This document shows positions 35,203 to 43,200 of a stretch of DNA of 64,000 bases, piece by piece. Location: assembly GCF_030499515.1 (NCBI RefSeq), contig NZ_JASTWJ010000001.1, forward strand, positions 5,622,001 through 5,686,000, given 5' to 3'. How positions within the stretch are numbered: the stretch's first letter is position 1; each line of letters opens with the position of its first letter. A model generated the notes under the pieces. The model did no database searches. It was not told the origin of the DNA and saw nothing but the letters and a program-made list of their open reading frames with translations. A program made the position numbers and the translations under genes. Source of the DNA: Streptomyces sp. DT2A-34. GTDB taxonomy: Bacteria; Actinomycetota; Actinomycetes; Streptomycetales; Streptomycetaceae.

Positions 35203-35257
35203 GCGGGTGCGGGTGGTTTGTGGCTGATCGCGCAGTTCCCCGCGCCCCTGAAGGGGC
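35203..35257 (-). repeat. Streptomyces-type intergenic repeat, copy E (short subtype)
   Basis: Read on the minus strand: CCCCTTCAGGGGCGCGGGGA, ACTGCGCGATCAGCCACAAA, CCACCCGCACCCGCG. It is the same subtype as copy D1. It sits inside what would otherwise be an SDR-dehydrogenase operon (113-bp gap), so it could separate or differentially process the transcript. Confidence 0.7.
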
Positions 35258-35291
35258 GTTGTCGCTGACCGGCGATTTTGAGGAGACCCCC

Positions 35292-36443
35292 ATGGACTTC
35301 GGGTTTGCGCCTGAGGATGAGGCCTTTCGTTCGGAAGCGCGGGCGTGGCTCGACGTGCATGCCGAGGACGTTCAGGACCGGCGGACTTGGGAAAGGGCGC
35401 TTGGGAAAGCCGGTTGGATTGGGCTGGGTTGGGGCGAGGGCGGATACGGCAATCGGACCGCGACTCTCACTCAGCAGGTCGTCTGGGCTGAGGAGTACGC
35501 CCGATCGGGCGCGCCCGCTCGCTCGGGGCATATCGGTGAGAAGCTTCTGGCGCCCACGCTCATCGCGCACGGCACGGAGGAGCAGAAGGGCCGGTTCCTG
35601 CCGGCTATCGCGGCCGGGGACGAGCTCTGGTGTCAGGGGTACAGCGAACCCGGTGCGGGTTCCGACCTCGCAGGGGTTCGTACGAAAGCCGAACGCGCCT
35701 CGGACGGGACATACCGCGTCACCGGGCAGAAGATCTGGACCTCTCTCGCCCACGAGGCCGACTGGTGCTTCGTGCTGGCCCGTACCGAGCCCGACTCCCG
35801 GCGCCATCACGGACTCAGCTTTCTGCTCGTCCCCATGGACCAGCCGGGTCGCATCGAAGTCCGGCCCATCCGTCAGATGACCGGCACGAGCGACTTCAAC
35901 GAGGTCTTCTTCGACGGTGCGCACGCGCGCGTGGAGCACGTCGTCGGAGGCGAGGGCGCGGGATGGAAGGTGGCGATGAGCCTGCTCGGGTTCGAGCGGG
36001 GGGTGTCGACGCTTGCCCAGCAGGTCGGGTTCGCCGCTGAGCTGGGGCGGGTGGTGCGGGCGGCCGTCGAGTCGGGGGCGGTCGAGGATCCCGTCGTGCG
36101 GGAGCGGCTTGTGCGGCAGTGGGCCGAGCTGAGGGTGATGCGCTGGAACGCGTTGCGCACGCTCGGCAGGGCCGGGGACGCGGGGGCGCCCAGTGTGGCC
36201 AAGTTGCTCTGGGGCGGCTGGCATCAGCGGCTCGGGGAGCTGGCGATGCAGGTGCGGGGGGCGGCGGCGGGGGTCGGGCCCCGGGAGTGGTCGCCTTCGA
36301 CGCCGTACGAACTCGACGAGGCGCAGCATCTGTTCCTGTTCTCCCGCGCCGACACCATCTACGGCGGGTCGGACCAGGTTCAGCGCACGATCATCGCCGA
36401 GCGGGTGCTCGGGCTGCCAAGGGAACCCAAGGGGGTTGTGTGA
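35292..36443 (+). CDS. Acyl-CoA dehydrogenase
   Basis: This 383-residue acyl-CoA dehydrogenase has WCQGYSEPGAGSDLAGVRTK near residue 115, KIWTSLAHEADWCFVLART near 150 and the C-terminal GGSDQVQRTIIAERVLGLPR. It is similar in type to the long subunit encoded at 29892 but has no adjacent short partner. Start 35292 has GAGGAGACCCC upstream; about 34 open codons before it are repeat copy E. The stop shares one base with the next start (TGATG), so it is cotranslated with the alcohol dehydrogenase. Confidence 0.93.
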   Translation: MDFGFAPEDEAFRSEARAWLDVHAEDVQDRRTWERALGKAGWIGLGWGEGGYGNRTATLTQQVVWAEEYARSGAPARSGHIGEKLLAPTLIAHGTEEQKGRFLPAIAAGDELWCQGYSEPGAGSDLAGVRTKAERASDGTYRVTGQKIWTSLAHEADWCFVLARTEPDSRRHHGLSFLLVPMDQPGRIEVRPIRQMTGTSDFNEVFFDGAHARVEHVVGGEGAGWKVAMSLLGFERGVSTLAQQVGFAAELGRVVRAAVESGAVEDPVVRERLVRQWAELRVMRWNALRTLGRAGDAGAPSVAKLLWGGWHQRLGELAMQVRGAAAGVGPREWSPSTPYELDEAQHLFLFSRADTIYGGSDQVQRTIIAERVLGLPREPKGVV

Positions 36444-37492
36444 TGCGCGGCGTGGTGTTCGACGGGAAGCGGGTCGAGGTCGCGTACGACCTTCAGGTGC
36501 GGGATCCCGGGCCGGGTGAGGTGCTGGTCGCGATCTTGGCTGCGGGACTGTGCCACAGCGATCTCTCCGTGGTGGACGGGACCATACCTTTTCCGGTTCC
36601 TGTGGTGTTGGGCCATGAGGGGGCGGGGGTGGTGGAAGCGGTGGGTGTGGGAGTCACCCATGTCGAGCGGGGAGATCATGTGGCCCTGTCCACGCTCGCC
36701 AACTGCGGGACGTGCGCCGAGTGCGACCGGGGGCGGCCGACCATGTGCCGGCAGGCCATAGGGCGTCCGGGGCAGCCGTTCGAGCGACGGGGGCGGCCCG
36801 TCTTCCAGTTCGCGTCCAACTCCGCGTTCGCGGAACGGACCGTGGTGAAGGCCGTGCAGGTGGTACGGATTCCGAAGGACATTCCGCTGCCCTCGGCCGC
36901 GCTCATCGGGTGCGGGGTGCTGACCGGGGTGGGCGCCGTGCTCAACCGGGCGAAGGTGGACCGTGGGGACAGCGTGGTCGTGATCGGTGCCGGCGGTATC
37001 GGTCTCAACGTCATTCAGGGGGCCCGGATCGCGGGCGCGCTGCGGATCGTCGCCGTGGACGCGAATCCGGCGAAGGAGGCGGTGGCGCGGCAGTTCGGGG
37101 CGACCGACTTCCTGACGTCGGTGGAGGGGGTGCGGGAACTGCTGCCCGCGGGGGCCGCCCATGCCTTCGAGTGCGTGGGGCGGGTGGAGTTGATCCGGGC
37201 GGCCGTCGATCTGCTCGACCGGCATGGGCAGGCGATTCTGCTGGGGGTTCCGCCGGCCGGCGCCGAGGCCTCCTTCGTCGTGTCCTCCATGTACCTGGAC
37301 AAGTCGATCCTGGGGTGCCGGTACGGGTCGTCGAGGCCGCAGCGGGACATCGCGCTGTACGCCGAGTTGTATCGGGACGGGCGGCTGCTGCTGGACGAGC
37401 TGGTGACGCAGACGTATCCGGTCGAGGAGTTCGAGAGGGCGGCGGCGGATGCGGAGGCGGGGAAGGTGGCTCGCGCGGTGCTCACCTTTTGA
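36443..37492 (+). CDS. Zinc-dependent alcohol dehydrogenase (MDR family)
   Basis: This 349-residue enzyme has catalytic zinc ligands in LCHSD (Cys near residue 36) and GHEGAGVVE (His/Glu near 60). The four structural-zinc cysteines lie in NCGTCAECDRGRPTMC near residues 87-102. The NAD(P) motif is VVVIGAGGIGLNVIQGARIA near residue 173. It would oxidise an alcohol to the aldehyde or ketone (or the reverse) in the surrounding acyl-CoA pathway. It resembles the NDMA/mycothiol-dependent class III-like dehydrogenases in layout. The ATG is fixed by the TGATG overlap with the dehydrogenase gene. Confidence 0.93.
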   Translation: MRGVVFDGKRVEVAYDLQVRDPGPGEVLVAILAAGLCHSDLSVVDGTIPFPVPVVLGHEGAGVVEAVGVGVTHVERGDHVALSTLANCGTCAECDRGRPTMCRQAIGRPGQPFERRGRPVFQFASNSAFAERTVVKAVQVVRIPKDIPLPSAALIGCGVLTGVGAVLNRAKVDRGDSVVVIGAGGIGLNVIQGARIAGALRIVAVDANPAKEAVARQFGATDFLTSVEGVRELLPAGAAHAFECVGRVELIRAAVDLLDRHGQAILLGVPPAGAEASFVVSSMYLDKSILGCRYGSSRPQRDIALYAELYRDGRLLLDELVTQTYPVEEFERAAADAEAGKVARAVLTF

Positions 37493-37498
37493 GGTCGC

Positions 37499-37640
37499 CC
37501 TCGGCTTCTGCGGGTTTTCGGCGGCAGAGATGACTCGGCTTCTGCGGATTCCTGGCCTCAGAGATCCCTCCGCTTCCGGGTTTCTCGGCTTCTGAAGTTT
37601 CTCGGTCTCTGAGACTCCTCGGCCTTCTGAGGCTCCTCCG
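37499..37640. repeat. Degenerate CTCGGCTTCTG repeats
   Basis: The motif CTCGGCTTCTG or a one- to two-base variant appears about five times (near 37500, 37534, 37584, 37601 and 37618) in a pyrimidine-skewed gap between the ADH and MFS genes. The purpose is unknown; it may be a transcription attenuator or decayed repeat. Confidence 0.5.
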
Positions 37641-37706
37641 CGCCGTTTTCCACAGGCCCGGAAATGCCCTGCCGTGTTGTCAGTGGCGGCGCCTACCGTC
37701 GTTTCC

Positions 37707-38948
37707 ATGACCTATCGAGACGTCGCCTCCAAGCAGGTCCTGATCTGGGCCTGCACCGCCGTCGCCTCTCGTATGCCGGTCGCCATGGCGCCGTTGGCCT
37801 TGGTGTTCCTGGTGCGGGAGCGGCCCGGCGGTTACACCCTGGGTGCGACGCTCGCGGCGGCCTATGTGCTGGGCGAGATCATCGCCGCCCCGGTCCTCGG
37901 GATGCGGCTGGACCCGGCTCGCGGCCGGCGTCATCTGGCCGTCGGGCTCGTGGGCGGGGCGGCGGGGTTCGCGGGACTCGGGGTGCTGGCCGGGGCGCAC
38001 CCCGTGGTGCTGGGGGCGTTCGCGTTCCTGGCCGGTGGGGCTCCGGCCGCGGCCGCCGGAGGTCAGCGGGCGCTGCTGACCTCGCTGGTCCCGGAGCGGG
38101 CCGTGGCGCAGGCGCTGTCCGCCGAGTCGATGCTGATGTCGGGCGTGTGGGCCGTCTCCCCGGTCGCGGTCGCCGGCCTCGCCCTCGGGGTGGCGCCGCG
38201 GGTGCCGTTGCTCCTCGCGGCCGCCCTGATGGCGTCGTCGATCGCGGGCCACTGGCTGCTGCCCGCGGGCTGGGGCAAGGGGGACCAGGACGGGGAGGAA
38301 GGCCGGGCGAGGATCCGCCTGCTGATACGCGCCTGGCCGGTGTACGTCACGGGCGCGGCCAGCCTCACCCTGCTCGGCCTGGCCGAACTCACCCTGCCCG
38401 CCCTGCTCGAGCAGCGCGGCATCGGCGTGGGCTGGTCCGGCCTGATGCTGGCGGGCATGGCGACGGGGGCGGGGCTCGGGGCGTTCCTGTACGGCCTTCG
38501 GTCGTGGCCGGGGCGGCTCCGCGCGCGCAGTGTGGTGCTGATGTGCGGCATGTCGGCCTTCGTGACCCTCGCCGCGCTGATACCGGGCGCGGCCGGGATC
38601 GCGGGCGCCCTCGTCCTGGCGGGCACGCTGCAGGCGGGCGCCCTGGTCACCCGCAACCTGTCCCTGCGCGAGGCCCTGCCGCCGGGAGCCCTGGCCGCCG
38701 GTTACTCCGTGATGTACGCGGCCGCGGGGGCGGGCTACGCGGCGACGGGTTCCCTCGCGGGCGGCCTGCTCCAGGTGGTCGCGCCGTCCACGGCGGTCCT
38801 GGCCGGCGTGGCGGTGACGTTGCTGCTGACGGCGCTCGGCTGGTGGGGAGAGGTTCGCCGCGACGTCTCAAGTGCCGCTGAAGAGAGGGGAGTTGGGACT
38901 GCTGCCGTCGCGGAAGGTGCGCCGATAGCTGGTGGGTGTGACGCCTAG
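37707..38948 (+). CDS. Major facilitator superfamily transporter
   Basis: This 413-residue membrane protein has about 12 helices; recognisable ones begin AVASRMPVAMAPLALVFLV near residue 14, TLGATLAAAYVLGEIIAAPVL, and FVTLAALIPGAAGIAGALVL in the second half. MFS loop signatures appear as GMRLDPARGRRH (motif A-like, loop 2-3). It is probably a small-molecule exporter. The start at 37707 is the ATG giving MTYRDVASKQV; no good ribosome-binding site is visible. The 3' end overlaps the convergent AraC-type gene by 81 nt, encoding a soluble tail (VSSAAEERGVGTAAVAEGA). Confidence 0.87.
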   Translation: MTYRDVASKQVLIWACTAVASRMPVAMAPLALVFLVRERPGGYTLGATLAAAYVLGEIIAAPVLGMRLDPARGRRHLAVGLVGGAAGFAGLGVLAGAHPVVLGAFAFLAGGAPAAAAGGQRALLTSLVPERAVAQALSAESMLMSGVWAVSPVAVAGLALGVAPRVPLLLAAALMASSIAGHWLLPAGWGKGDQDGEEGRARIRLLIRAWPVYVTGAASLTLLGLAELTLPALLEQRGIGVGWSGLMLAGMATGAGLGAFLYGLRSWPGRLRARSVVLMCGMSAFVTLAALIPGAAGIAGALVLAGTLQAGALVTRNLSLREALPPGALAAGYSVMYAAAGAGYAATGSLAGGLLQVVAPSTAVLAGVAVTLLLTALGWWGEVRRDVSSAAEERGVGTAAVAEGAPIAGGCDA

Positions 38949-40013
38949 CGCCGCCTGTAGGTGCTGCCGCATCGACTGGGCGGTGCCGAAGCCGGCGTCG
39001 CGGGCGACCTGGTCGACGGACAGGTCGGTGGACTCCAGCAGGTGCCGGGCGCGTTCGACACGCTGCTGGGTGAGCCATTGGCCGGGGCTGACGCCGACCT
39101 CCTCGCGGAAGCGGCGCGTGAAGGTCCGCACGGACATGGCTTCCTGCTCGGCCATGTCGCGCAACTGGATCGGCTCGTGGAGCCGGCCCAGGGCCCAGGC
39201 GCGGGCCGAGGTCGTGGACGCCTGCTGGGGGTCGGGGACCGGGCGGTGGATGTACTGGGCCTGGCCGCCGTCCCGGTGGGGCGGTACGACCGTGCGGCGG
39301 GCCACCTCGTTGGCGATCGCCGTGCCGTGGTCGCGGCGGACCATGTGCAGGCACAGGTCGATCCCGGCCGCGACACCGGCCGAGGTCAGTACGTCGCCGT
39401 CGTCGATGAACAGGACGTCCGCGTCGACCTTGACCCTCGGGAACAGCCGTTGGAAGCGCTCGGCGTCCGCCCAGTGGGTGGTGGCCGGGCGGCCGTCGAG
39501 GAGGCCGGCGGCGGCCAGGACGTATACGCCGGTGCAGATCGAGGCGAGCCGGGTGCCGGGGCGGATGTGGGCGAGTGCGGCGGCCAGTTCGTCGGTGAGG
39601 ACGCCCTCCTCGAAGACCGGGCCGAGTTCGTAGGACGCCGGGATGATCACGGTGTCGGCGGTGGCGAGGGCCTCCGGGCCGTGTTCGACCTGGATGGCGA
39701 AGTCGGCGTCGGTCTGCACGGGGCCGGGTGGCCGGATCGAACAGGTGACGACCTCGTACAGATGTCGTCGCCGGGCGTCCTTGGGCCGGCCGAAGATGCG
39801 GTGCGGGATGCCCAGTTCGAAGGGGAGGGCGCCGTCGAGGGCGAGGACGACCGTGCGGTGCGGCCGGAAGCCGCGGTCCTTGGCCTCCGTGCCCTCGGTC
39901 TGCGTGTCCGGGGCTTCCGTGCTCTGCGTCTGCGTCTGCGTCTGCGTGTGCGGGGCCTCCGTGTGCTCCGTCCGCGCGTCCGGGGCGTCCATGTGCTCGG
40001 TCTCCGCATCCAT
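38868..40013 (-). CDS. GlxA-type transcriptional regulator (DJ-1/PfpI + AraC HTH)
   Basis: This is a 381-residue protein. The first ~48 residues are a low-complexity Asp/Glu/Thr/Gln tail with a (TQ)n run encoded by hexanucleotide repeats. The DJ-1/PfpI-like domain (about residues 52-225) has the nucleophile-elbow cysteine in LASICTGVYVLAAAGLL. The C-terminal AraC DNA-binding domain (about residues 262-370) shows MSVRTFTRRFREEVGVSPGQ and VARDAGFGTAQSMRQHL. Such regulators often control neighbouring transporters, and this one lies between two MFS genes and 81 nt inside the end of the first. Confidence 0.92.
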   Translation of the reverse strand: MDAETEHMDAPDARTEHTEAPHTQTQTQTQSTEAPDTQTEGTEAKDRGFRPHRTVVLALDGALPFELGIPHRIFGRPKDARRRHLYEVVTCSIRPPGPVQTDADFAIQVEHGPEALATADTVIIPASYELGPVFEEGVLTDELAAALAHIRPGTRLASICTGVYVLAAAGLLDGRPATTHWADAERFQRLFPRVKVDADVLFIDDGDVLTSAGVAAGIDLCLHMVRRDHGTAIANEVARRTVVPPHRDGGQAQYIHRPVPDPQQASTTSARAWALGRLHEPIQLRDMAEQEAMSVRTFTRRFREEVGVSPGQWLTQQRVERARHLLESTDLSVDQVARDAGFGTAQSMRQHLQAALGVTPTSYRRTFRDGSSPNSPLFSGT

Positions 40014-40085
40014 GGCCCGATCCTAACGAATGCTGTCCTTCGGGCCACTCGTTTCGGGACGATCGCAGGCCCGAAGCTCTATGTC

Positions 40086-41414
40086 GTGACCCAGACAACC
40101 GAGGCAGACGCCACCGCAGAGGACATCCGGCCGATCAAGAGCTCCCGCCCGCGGCTCAGCCGCAAATGGTCACTGCATCGGGCATGGTTCGTCGCCGCCG
40201 TAGCCTTCGTGACGATCATCGGCGCCGCCGCCTTCCGCTCCGTGCCGGGGCTGCTCATCGACCCGCTGCACCAGGAGTTCGGCTGGTCGCGCGGCACGAT
40301 CGGCGCCGCTGTCTCGATCAACCTCGCGCTGTACGGGCTCACCGCCCCCTTCGCCGCCGCCCTGATGGACCGCTTCGGCATCCGGCGCGTGGTCGCGGTC
40401 GCGCTCATCATGATCGCGCTCGGCTCGGGCCTGACGGTGTGGATGACGGCGGCCTGGCAACTGCTGCTGTGCTGGGGCCTGCTGGTGGGTCTCGGCACCG
40501 GTTCGATGGCGCTGGCCTTCGCCGCGACGGTCACCAACCGCTGGTTCACCGAGCGGCGCGGTTTGGTCACCGGCATCCTGACCGCCGCCTCGGCCTCCGG
40601 CCAGCTGATCTTCCTGCCCGTGCTCGCCTTGATGGTCGAGGCGGGCAAATGGCGCCCGGCCGCCGTCACGGTCGCCCTCGCGGCCCTCGCGGTCGTCCCC
40701 TTCGTCTGGCTGCTGCTGCGCGACCACCCGGCCGACGTGGGCCTGAAGCCGTACGGCGCGAAGGAGTTCGTGCCCAAGCCCGCCCCCGTGCCGGGCGCCG
40801 CGCGCCGGGCGGTGACGGTGCTCTTCTCGGCGGCCCGCACCGGTCCCTTCTGGCTGCTGGCCGGCACCTTCGCGATCTGCGGCGCCTCCACCAACGGCCT
40901 CATCCAGACCCACTTCGTGCCCGCCGCCCACGACCACGGCATGCCCGTCCCGGCCGCCGCCTCGCTGCTCGCGGTCATCGGCGTGTTCGACGTGATCGGC
41001 ACGATCGCCTCCGGCTGGCTCACCGACCGCTTCGATCCGCGCCGCCTGCTGGCGGTCTACTACGCCCTGCGCGGCGTCTCGCTGCTGTTCCTGCCGATGC
41101 TGCTCGCTCCGTCGGTCCACCCGCCGATGATCTTCTTCATCGTCTTCTACGGCCTCGACTGGGTCGCCACCGTGCCGCCCACCGTCGCCCTGTGCCGGGA
41201 GCAGTACGGCGACGACAGCGCGATCGTCTTCGGCTGGGTCCTCGCCTCCCATCAGGTCGGCGCCGCGCTGGTGGCCTTCCTCGGCGGGGTCGCGCGGGAC
41301 GTCTTCGGTAGGTACGACATGGTCTGGTACGCGTCGGGGGCGCTGTGCGCGGCGGCGGCGCTGATGGCGCTGGTGATCCGGCGGCGGACGGTGCCGGAGG
41401 TTACAGCGGTCTAG
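40086..41414 (+). CDS. Major facilitator superfamily transporter (oxalate/monocarboxylate-like)
   Basis: This 442-residue protein has 12 hydrophobic helices; the first is AWFVAAVAFVTIIGAAAF near residue 33. The MFS motif in the loop after helix 2 reads MDRFGIRRVV, and its second-half equivalent is LTDRFDPRRLLAVYYALRG. It resembles the MCT/OxlT branch. Start GTG 40086 is upstream of VTQTTEADATAEDI. It is divergent from the GlxA-type gene across 72 bp, so it is a good candidate target of that regulator. A hairpin-forming repeat follows directly after the stop. Confidence 0.9.
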   Translation: MTQTTEADATAEDIRPIKSSRPRLSRKWSLHRAWFVAAVAFVTIIGAAAFRSVPGLLIDPLHQEFGWSRGTIGAAVSINLALYGLTAPFAAALMDRFGIRRVVAVALIMIALGSGLTVWMTAAWQLLLCWGLLVGLGTGSMALAFAATVTNRWFTERRGLVTGILTAASASGQLIFLPVLALMVEAGKWRPAAVTVALAALAVVPFVWLLLRDHPADVGLKPYGAKEFVPKPAPVPGAARRAVTVLFSAARTGPFWLLAGTFAICGASTNGLIQTHFVPAAHDHGMPVPAAASLLAVIGVFDVIGTIASGWLTDRFDPRRLLAVYYALRGVSLLFLPMLLAPSVHPPMIFFIVFYGLDWVATVPPTVALCREQYGDDSAIVFGWVLASHQVGAALVAFLGGVARDVFGRYDMVWYASGALCAAAALMALVIRRRTVPEVTAV

Positions 41415-41416
41415 AG

Positions 41417-41476
41417 AGCAGGCCCGTCCAGGCCTGGAGCAGGCCCGTCCAGGCCTGGAGTAGGCCTGGACGGGCC
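41417..41476. repeat. 21-bp tandem repeat with inverted copy (terminator-like)
   Basis: AGCAGGCCCGTCCAGGCCTGG occurs twice in tandem (41417-41437 and 41438-41458). An inverted copy, AGGCCTGGACGGGCC, follows at 41462-41476. Either direct copy can pair with the inverted one to form a 15-bp stem, between two convergent genes. It could be a bidirectional terminator with two alternative hairpins. Confidence 0.65.
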
Positions 41477-41498
41477 CCGGACGAGGCCCGGAAGACGC

Positions 41499-42137
41499 CT
41501 AGAGGAACCGCCCCTTGTGGAACAGCAGCGGAGCCTCGTCCCCGTCGCTCGCTCCCAGGGCTTCCACCCGGCCCACCACGATCAGGTGGTCGCCCCCCGT
41601 GTGCACCGCGTGGATCGTGCAGTCGATCCACGCGAGCGTGCCCGCGAGGCGAGGAGAGCCGGAAACCGGCGCCGCGTCGTACGCGACGCCCGCGAACTTG
41701 TCCGCGCCGCTCACCGCGAAGGCGCGGCACAACTCGCCCTGACCGGAGCTCAGGACGTTCACGCAGAAGACGCCCGCGCGGGCGATGCGCGGCCACGTGG
41801 TCGACGTACGGCCGACCATGAAGGCGACCAGGGGTGGGTCGAGGGAGAGGGAGGAGAAGGACTGGCAGGCGAAGCCGGCGGGGCTGGGTGTGGGGGTGGA
41901 GTCGGGGGCGGGGGTCTGCGGGGCGTCGGTGGTAGCCGGTGCCGTGACAACGGCCACGCTTGTCGCGAAGTTCCCCAGCACCCGCCGGAACTCGGCCTTC
42001 CCGACCGTTGCCCGCTCGTCCTCGCCGACGCATCGCAGCTCAGGGCGGGGCAGCACTTCGACAGGCTCCCGCCGGCGGGATGCCTTGGTCGACCTGAGGT
42101 AGCGGACGGCGGCGGCCGCCATCCCTGCGTGTCCCAT
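41499..42137 (-). CDS. Flavin reductase (FMN split-barrel, HsaB/NTAB-like)
   Basis: This is a protein of about 212 residues. The flavin-reductase core starts at VGKAEFRRVLGNFATSVAVVT near residue 48. It continues with FACQSFSSLSLDPPLVAFMV, FCVNVLSSGQGELC, DKFAGVAYDA and CTIHAVHTGGDHLIVVGRVE. It would supply reduced flavin to a two-component monooxygenase; HsaB in steroid ring degradation is such a partner. No monooxygenase of that type is adjacent. The 5' end is uncertain: 42149, 42137 and 42122 are possible ATGs. An operator palindrome sits 6 nt before 42149, so the transcript may be nearly leaderless. About 35 residues of Pro/Thr/Ser-rich insert interrupt the domain near residue 75. Confidence 0.88.
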   Translation of the reverse strand: MGHAGMAAAAVRYLRSTKASRRREPVEVLPRPELRCVGEDERATVGKAEFRRVLGNFATSVAVVTAPATTDAPQTPAPDSTPTPSPAGFACQSFSSLSLDPPLVAFMVGRTSTTWPRIARAGVFCVNVLSSGQGELCRAFAVSGADKFAGVAYDAAPVSGSPRLAGTLAWIDCTIHAVHTGGDHLIVVGRVEALGASDGDEAPLLFHKGRFL

Positions 42138-42154
42138 CACACCGACCATTGAAG

Positions 42155-42169
42155 CTGACGGTACGTCAG
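42155..42169. promoter_or_regulatory. Palindromic operator, site 5 (CTGAC GGTAC GTCAG)
   Basis: A perfect palindrome including its centre (GGTAC read as CTGACGGTACGTCAG), directly upstream of the flavin-reductase start and 50 nt before the membrane-protein gene on the other strand. Confidence 0.75.
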
Positions 42170-42218
42170 ATCGGAAGGGGTCTGCGGGGCGCGGCACGCG
42201 CGCGCGTACGCTGCGGAT

Positions 42219-43058
42219 ATGGGGTGGGACAACAGTGCTGACGGCCCGGAGGGCGACAGACCCGGCGATGTGGTCCGGAGGTTCGTCGACCTGAACGCCG
42301 CCGCCGCGGTGTGCGCGGCCCAGTTCCCGGCGATCGGCCTCATCTGGTTGATCGGGACCCAGCTGAGCCGCGACGACTACGGCGGCCCGTACAGCTTCTT
42401 GTCCTATCTCGCCCTGGCCCTCCTGCTCGCCGTGACGCCGGTGTTGATGCCGTTCGCAGGCCTCGCGCACGCCGTCGCCCACATCGGGCCGGCGGATCTT
42501 CTCGCGCGCCTCGCGGCTCGTCACGTACGCGGGCCCGTATGGGCCTGGCACCTGGTGTGCACCGGGGCGCTCGGTGTGGTCTGGGCGGCACTGGCCGCCC
42601 TGCTGTGGGGCTGGTCGTTCACCAGCACGGCGGCGCTCCTCGCGGCCCTCGGCGTGCTGCCCGTGTTCGGCCTCGCGTACCTCCGCGGGCGGGCGCGGCG
42701 CACGGGTCGGCCGCAGGGGTTCTGGGCGGTGTGGCTGCCCTCGCTGTTCGCCTCCGTCACCCTGTTCCTGCTGGTCCTCGTCGGAGGCGTGCTGGGCACG
42801 GTCACGAGGCTCCTCGGATACGAGCCCCCTGCGCTGTCCGCCGGGCGGCTCGCCGGGGACTGGCGTGGCGCGGACGGAGCGGTCCTTCGGCTGGATTCGG
42901 GCGGAAAGGCCGAGCTCACCAAGCTGCCCACCGAGTCCGAGTCAGGTGACTGGTACACCGACCCGATCGACGTGTGCGACGGCACCGGCAGCTGGTCCCC
43001 CGGCGAGCAGGGCGGTCGCGACGCCGTGCTCGTACGACTCGACGGCGGATGCGGGTAA
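42219..43058 (+). CDS. Membrane protein truncated by an in-frame TAA
   Basis: This 279-residue product has four or five membrane helices (AAQFPAIGLIWLIGTQL, LSYLALALLLAVTPVLMPFA, AWHLVCTGALGVVWAALAAL, LFASVTLFLLVLVGGVLGTV). An extracytoplasmic domain follows, starting GRLAGDWRGADGAVLRLDSG. The frame ends at TAA 43056-43058, a rare stop in this genome type. The same frame then stays open for 33 codons (ATYWTIGGTEREPEL ... ELWILVRH) to TGA at 43158-43160. That continuation looks like the natural end of the domain. A single G-to-T change in a Glu codon would explain the stop. Function is unknown. Confidence 0.8.
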   Translation: MGWDNSADGPEGDRPGDVVRRFVDLNAAAAVCAAQFPAIGLIWLIGTQLSRDDYGGPYSFLSYLALALLLAVTPVLMPFAGLAHAVAHIGPADLLARLAARHVRGPVWAWHLVCTGALGVVWAALAALLWGWSFTSTAALLAALGVLPVFGLAYLRGRARRTGRPQGFWAVWLPSLFASVTLFLLVLVGGVLGTVTRLLGYEPPALSAGRLAGDWRGADGAVLRLDSGGKAELTKLPTESESGDWYTDPIDVCDGTGSWSPGEQGGRDAVLVRLDGGCG

Positions 43059-43160
43059 GCGACGTACTGGACGATCGGTGGTACGGAGCGCGAGCCCGAG
43101 CTCTTCGCCCGCTTCGGCGACCCGGACGCCGGCGAACTGTGGATCCTGGTGCGGCACTGA
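43059..43160 (+). other. In-frame continuation of the membrane protein after the TAA
   Basis: 33 sense codons follow the premature stop in the same frame, with normal high-GC codon use and a credible C-terminal sequence (YWTIGGTEREPELFARFGD, LWILVRH). Read as the lost C-terminus, reached only by readthrough or if the TAA is a sequencing error. Confidence 0.6.
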
Positions 43161-43200
43161 GTTCCCGGGGCCGCGCCCCTTGTGCTCACCCTCCTCGCGC

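Noticed and set aside
42219..43160. Frameshift as the cause of the split membrane protein
   Set aside because: The downstream coding sequence is in the same frame as the upstream part, so a nonsense change explains it without any indel.
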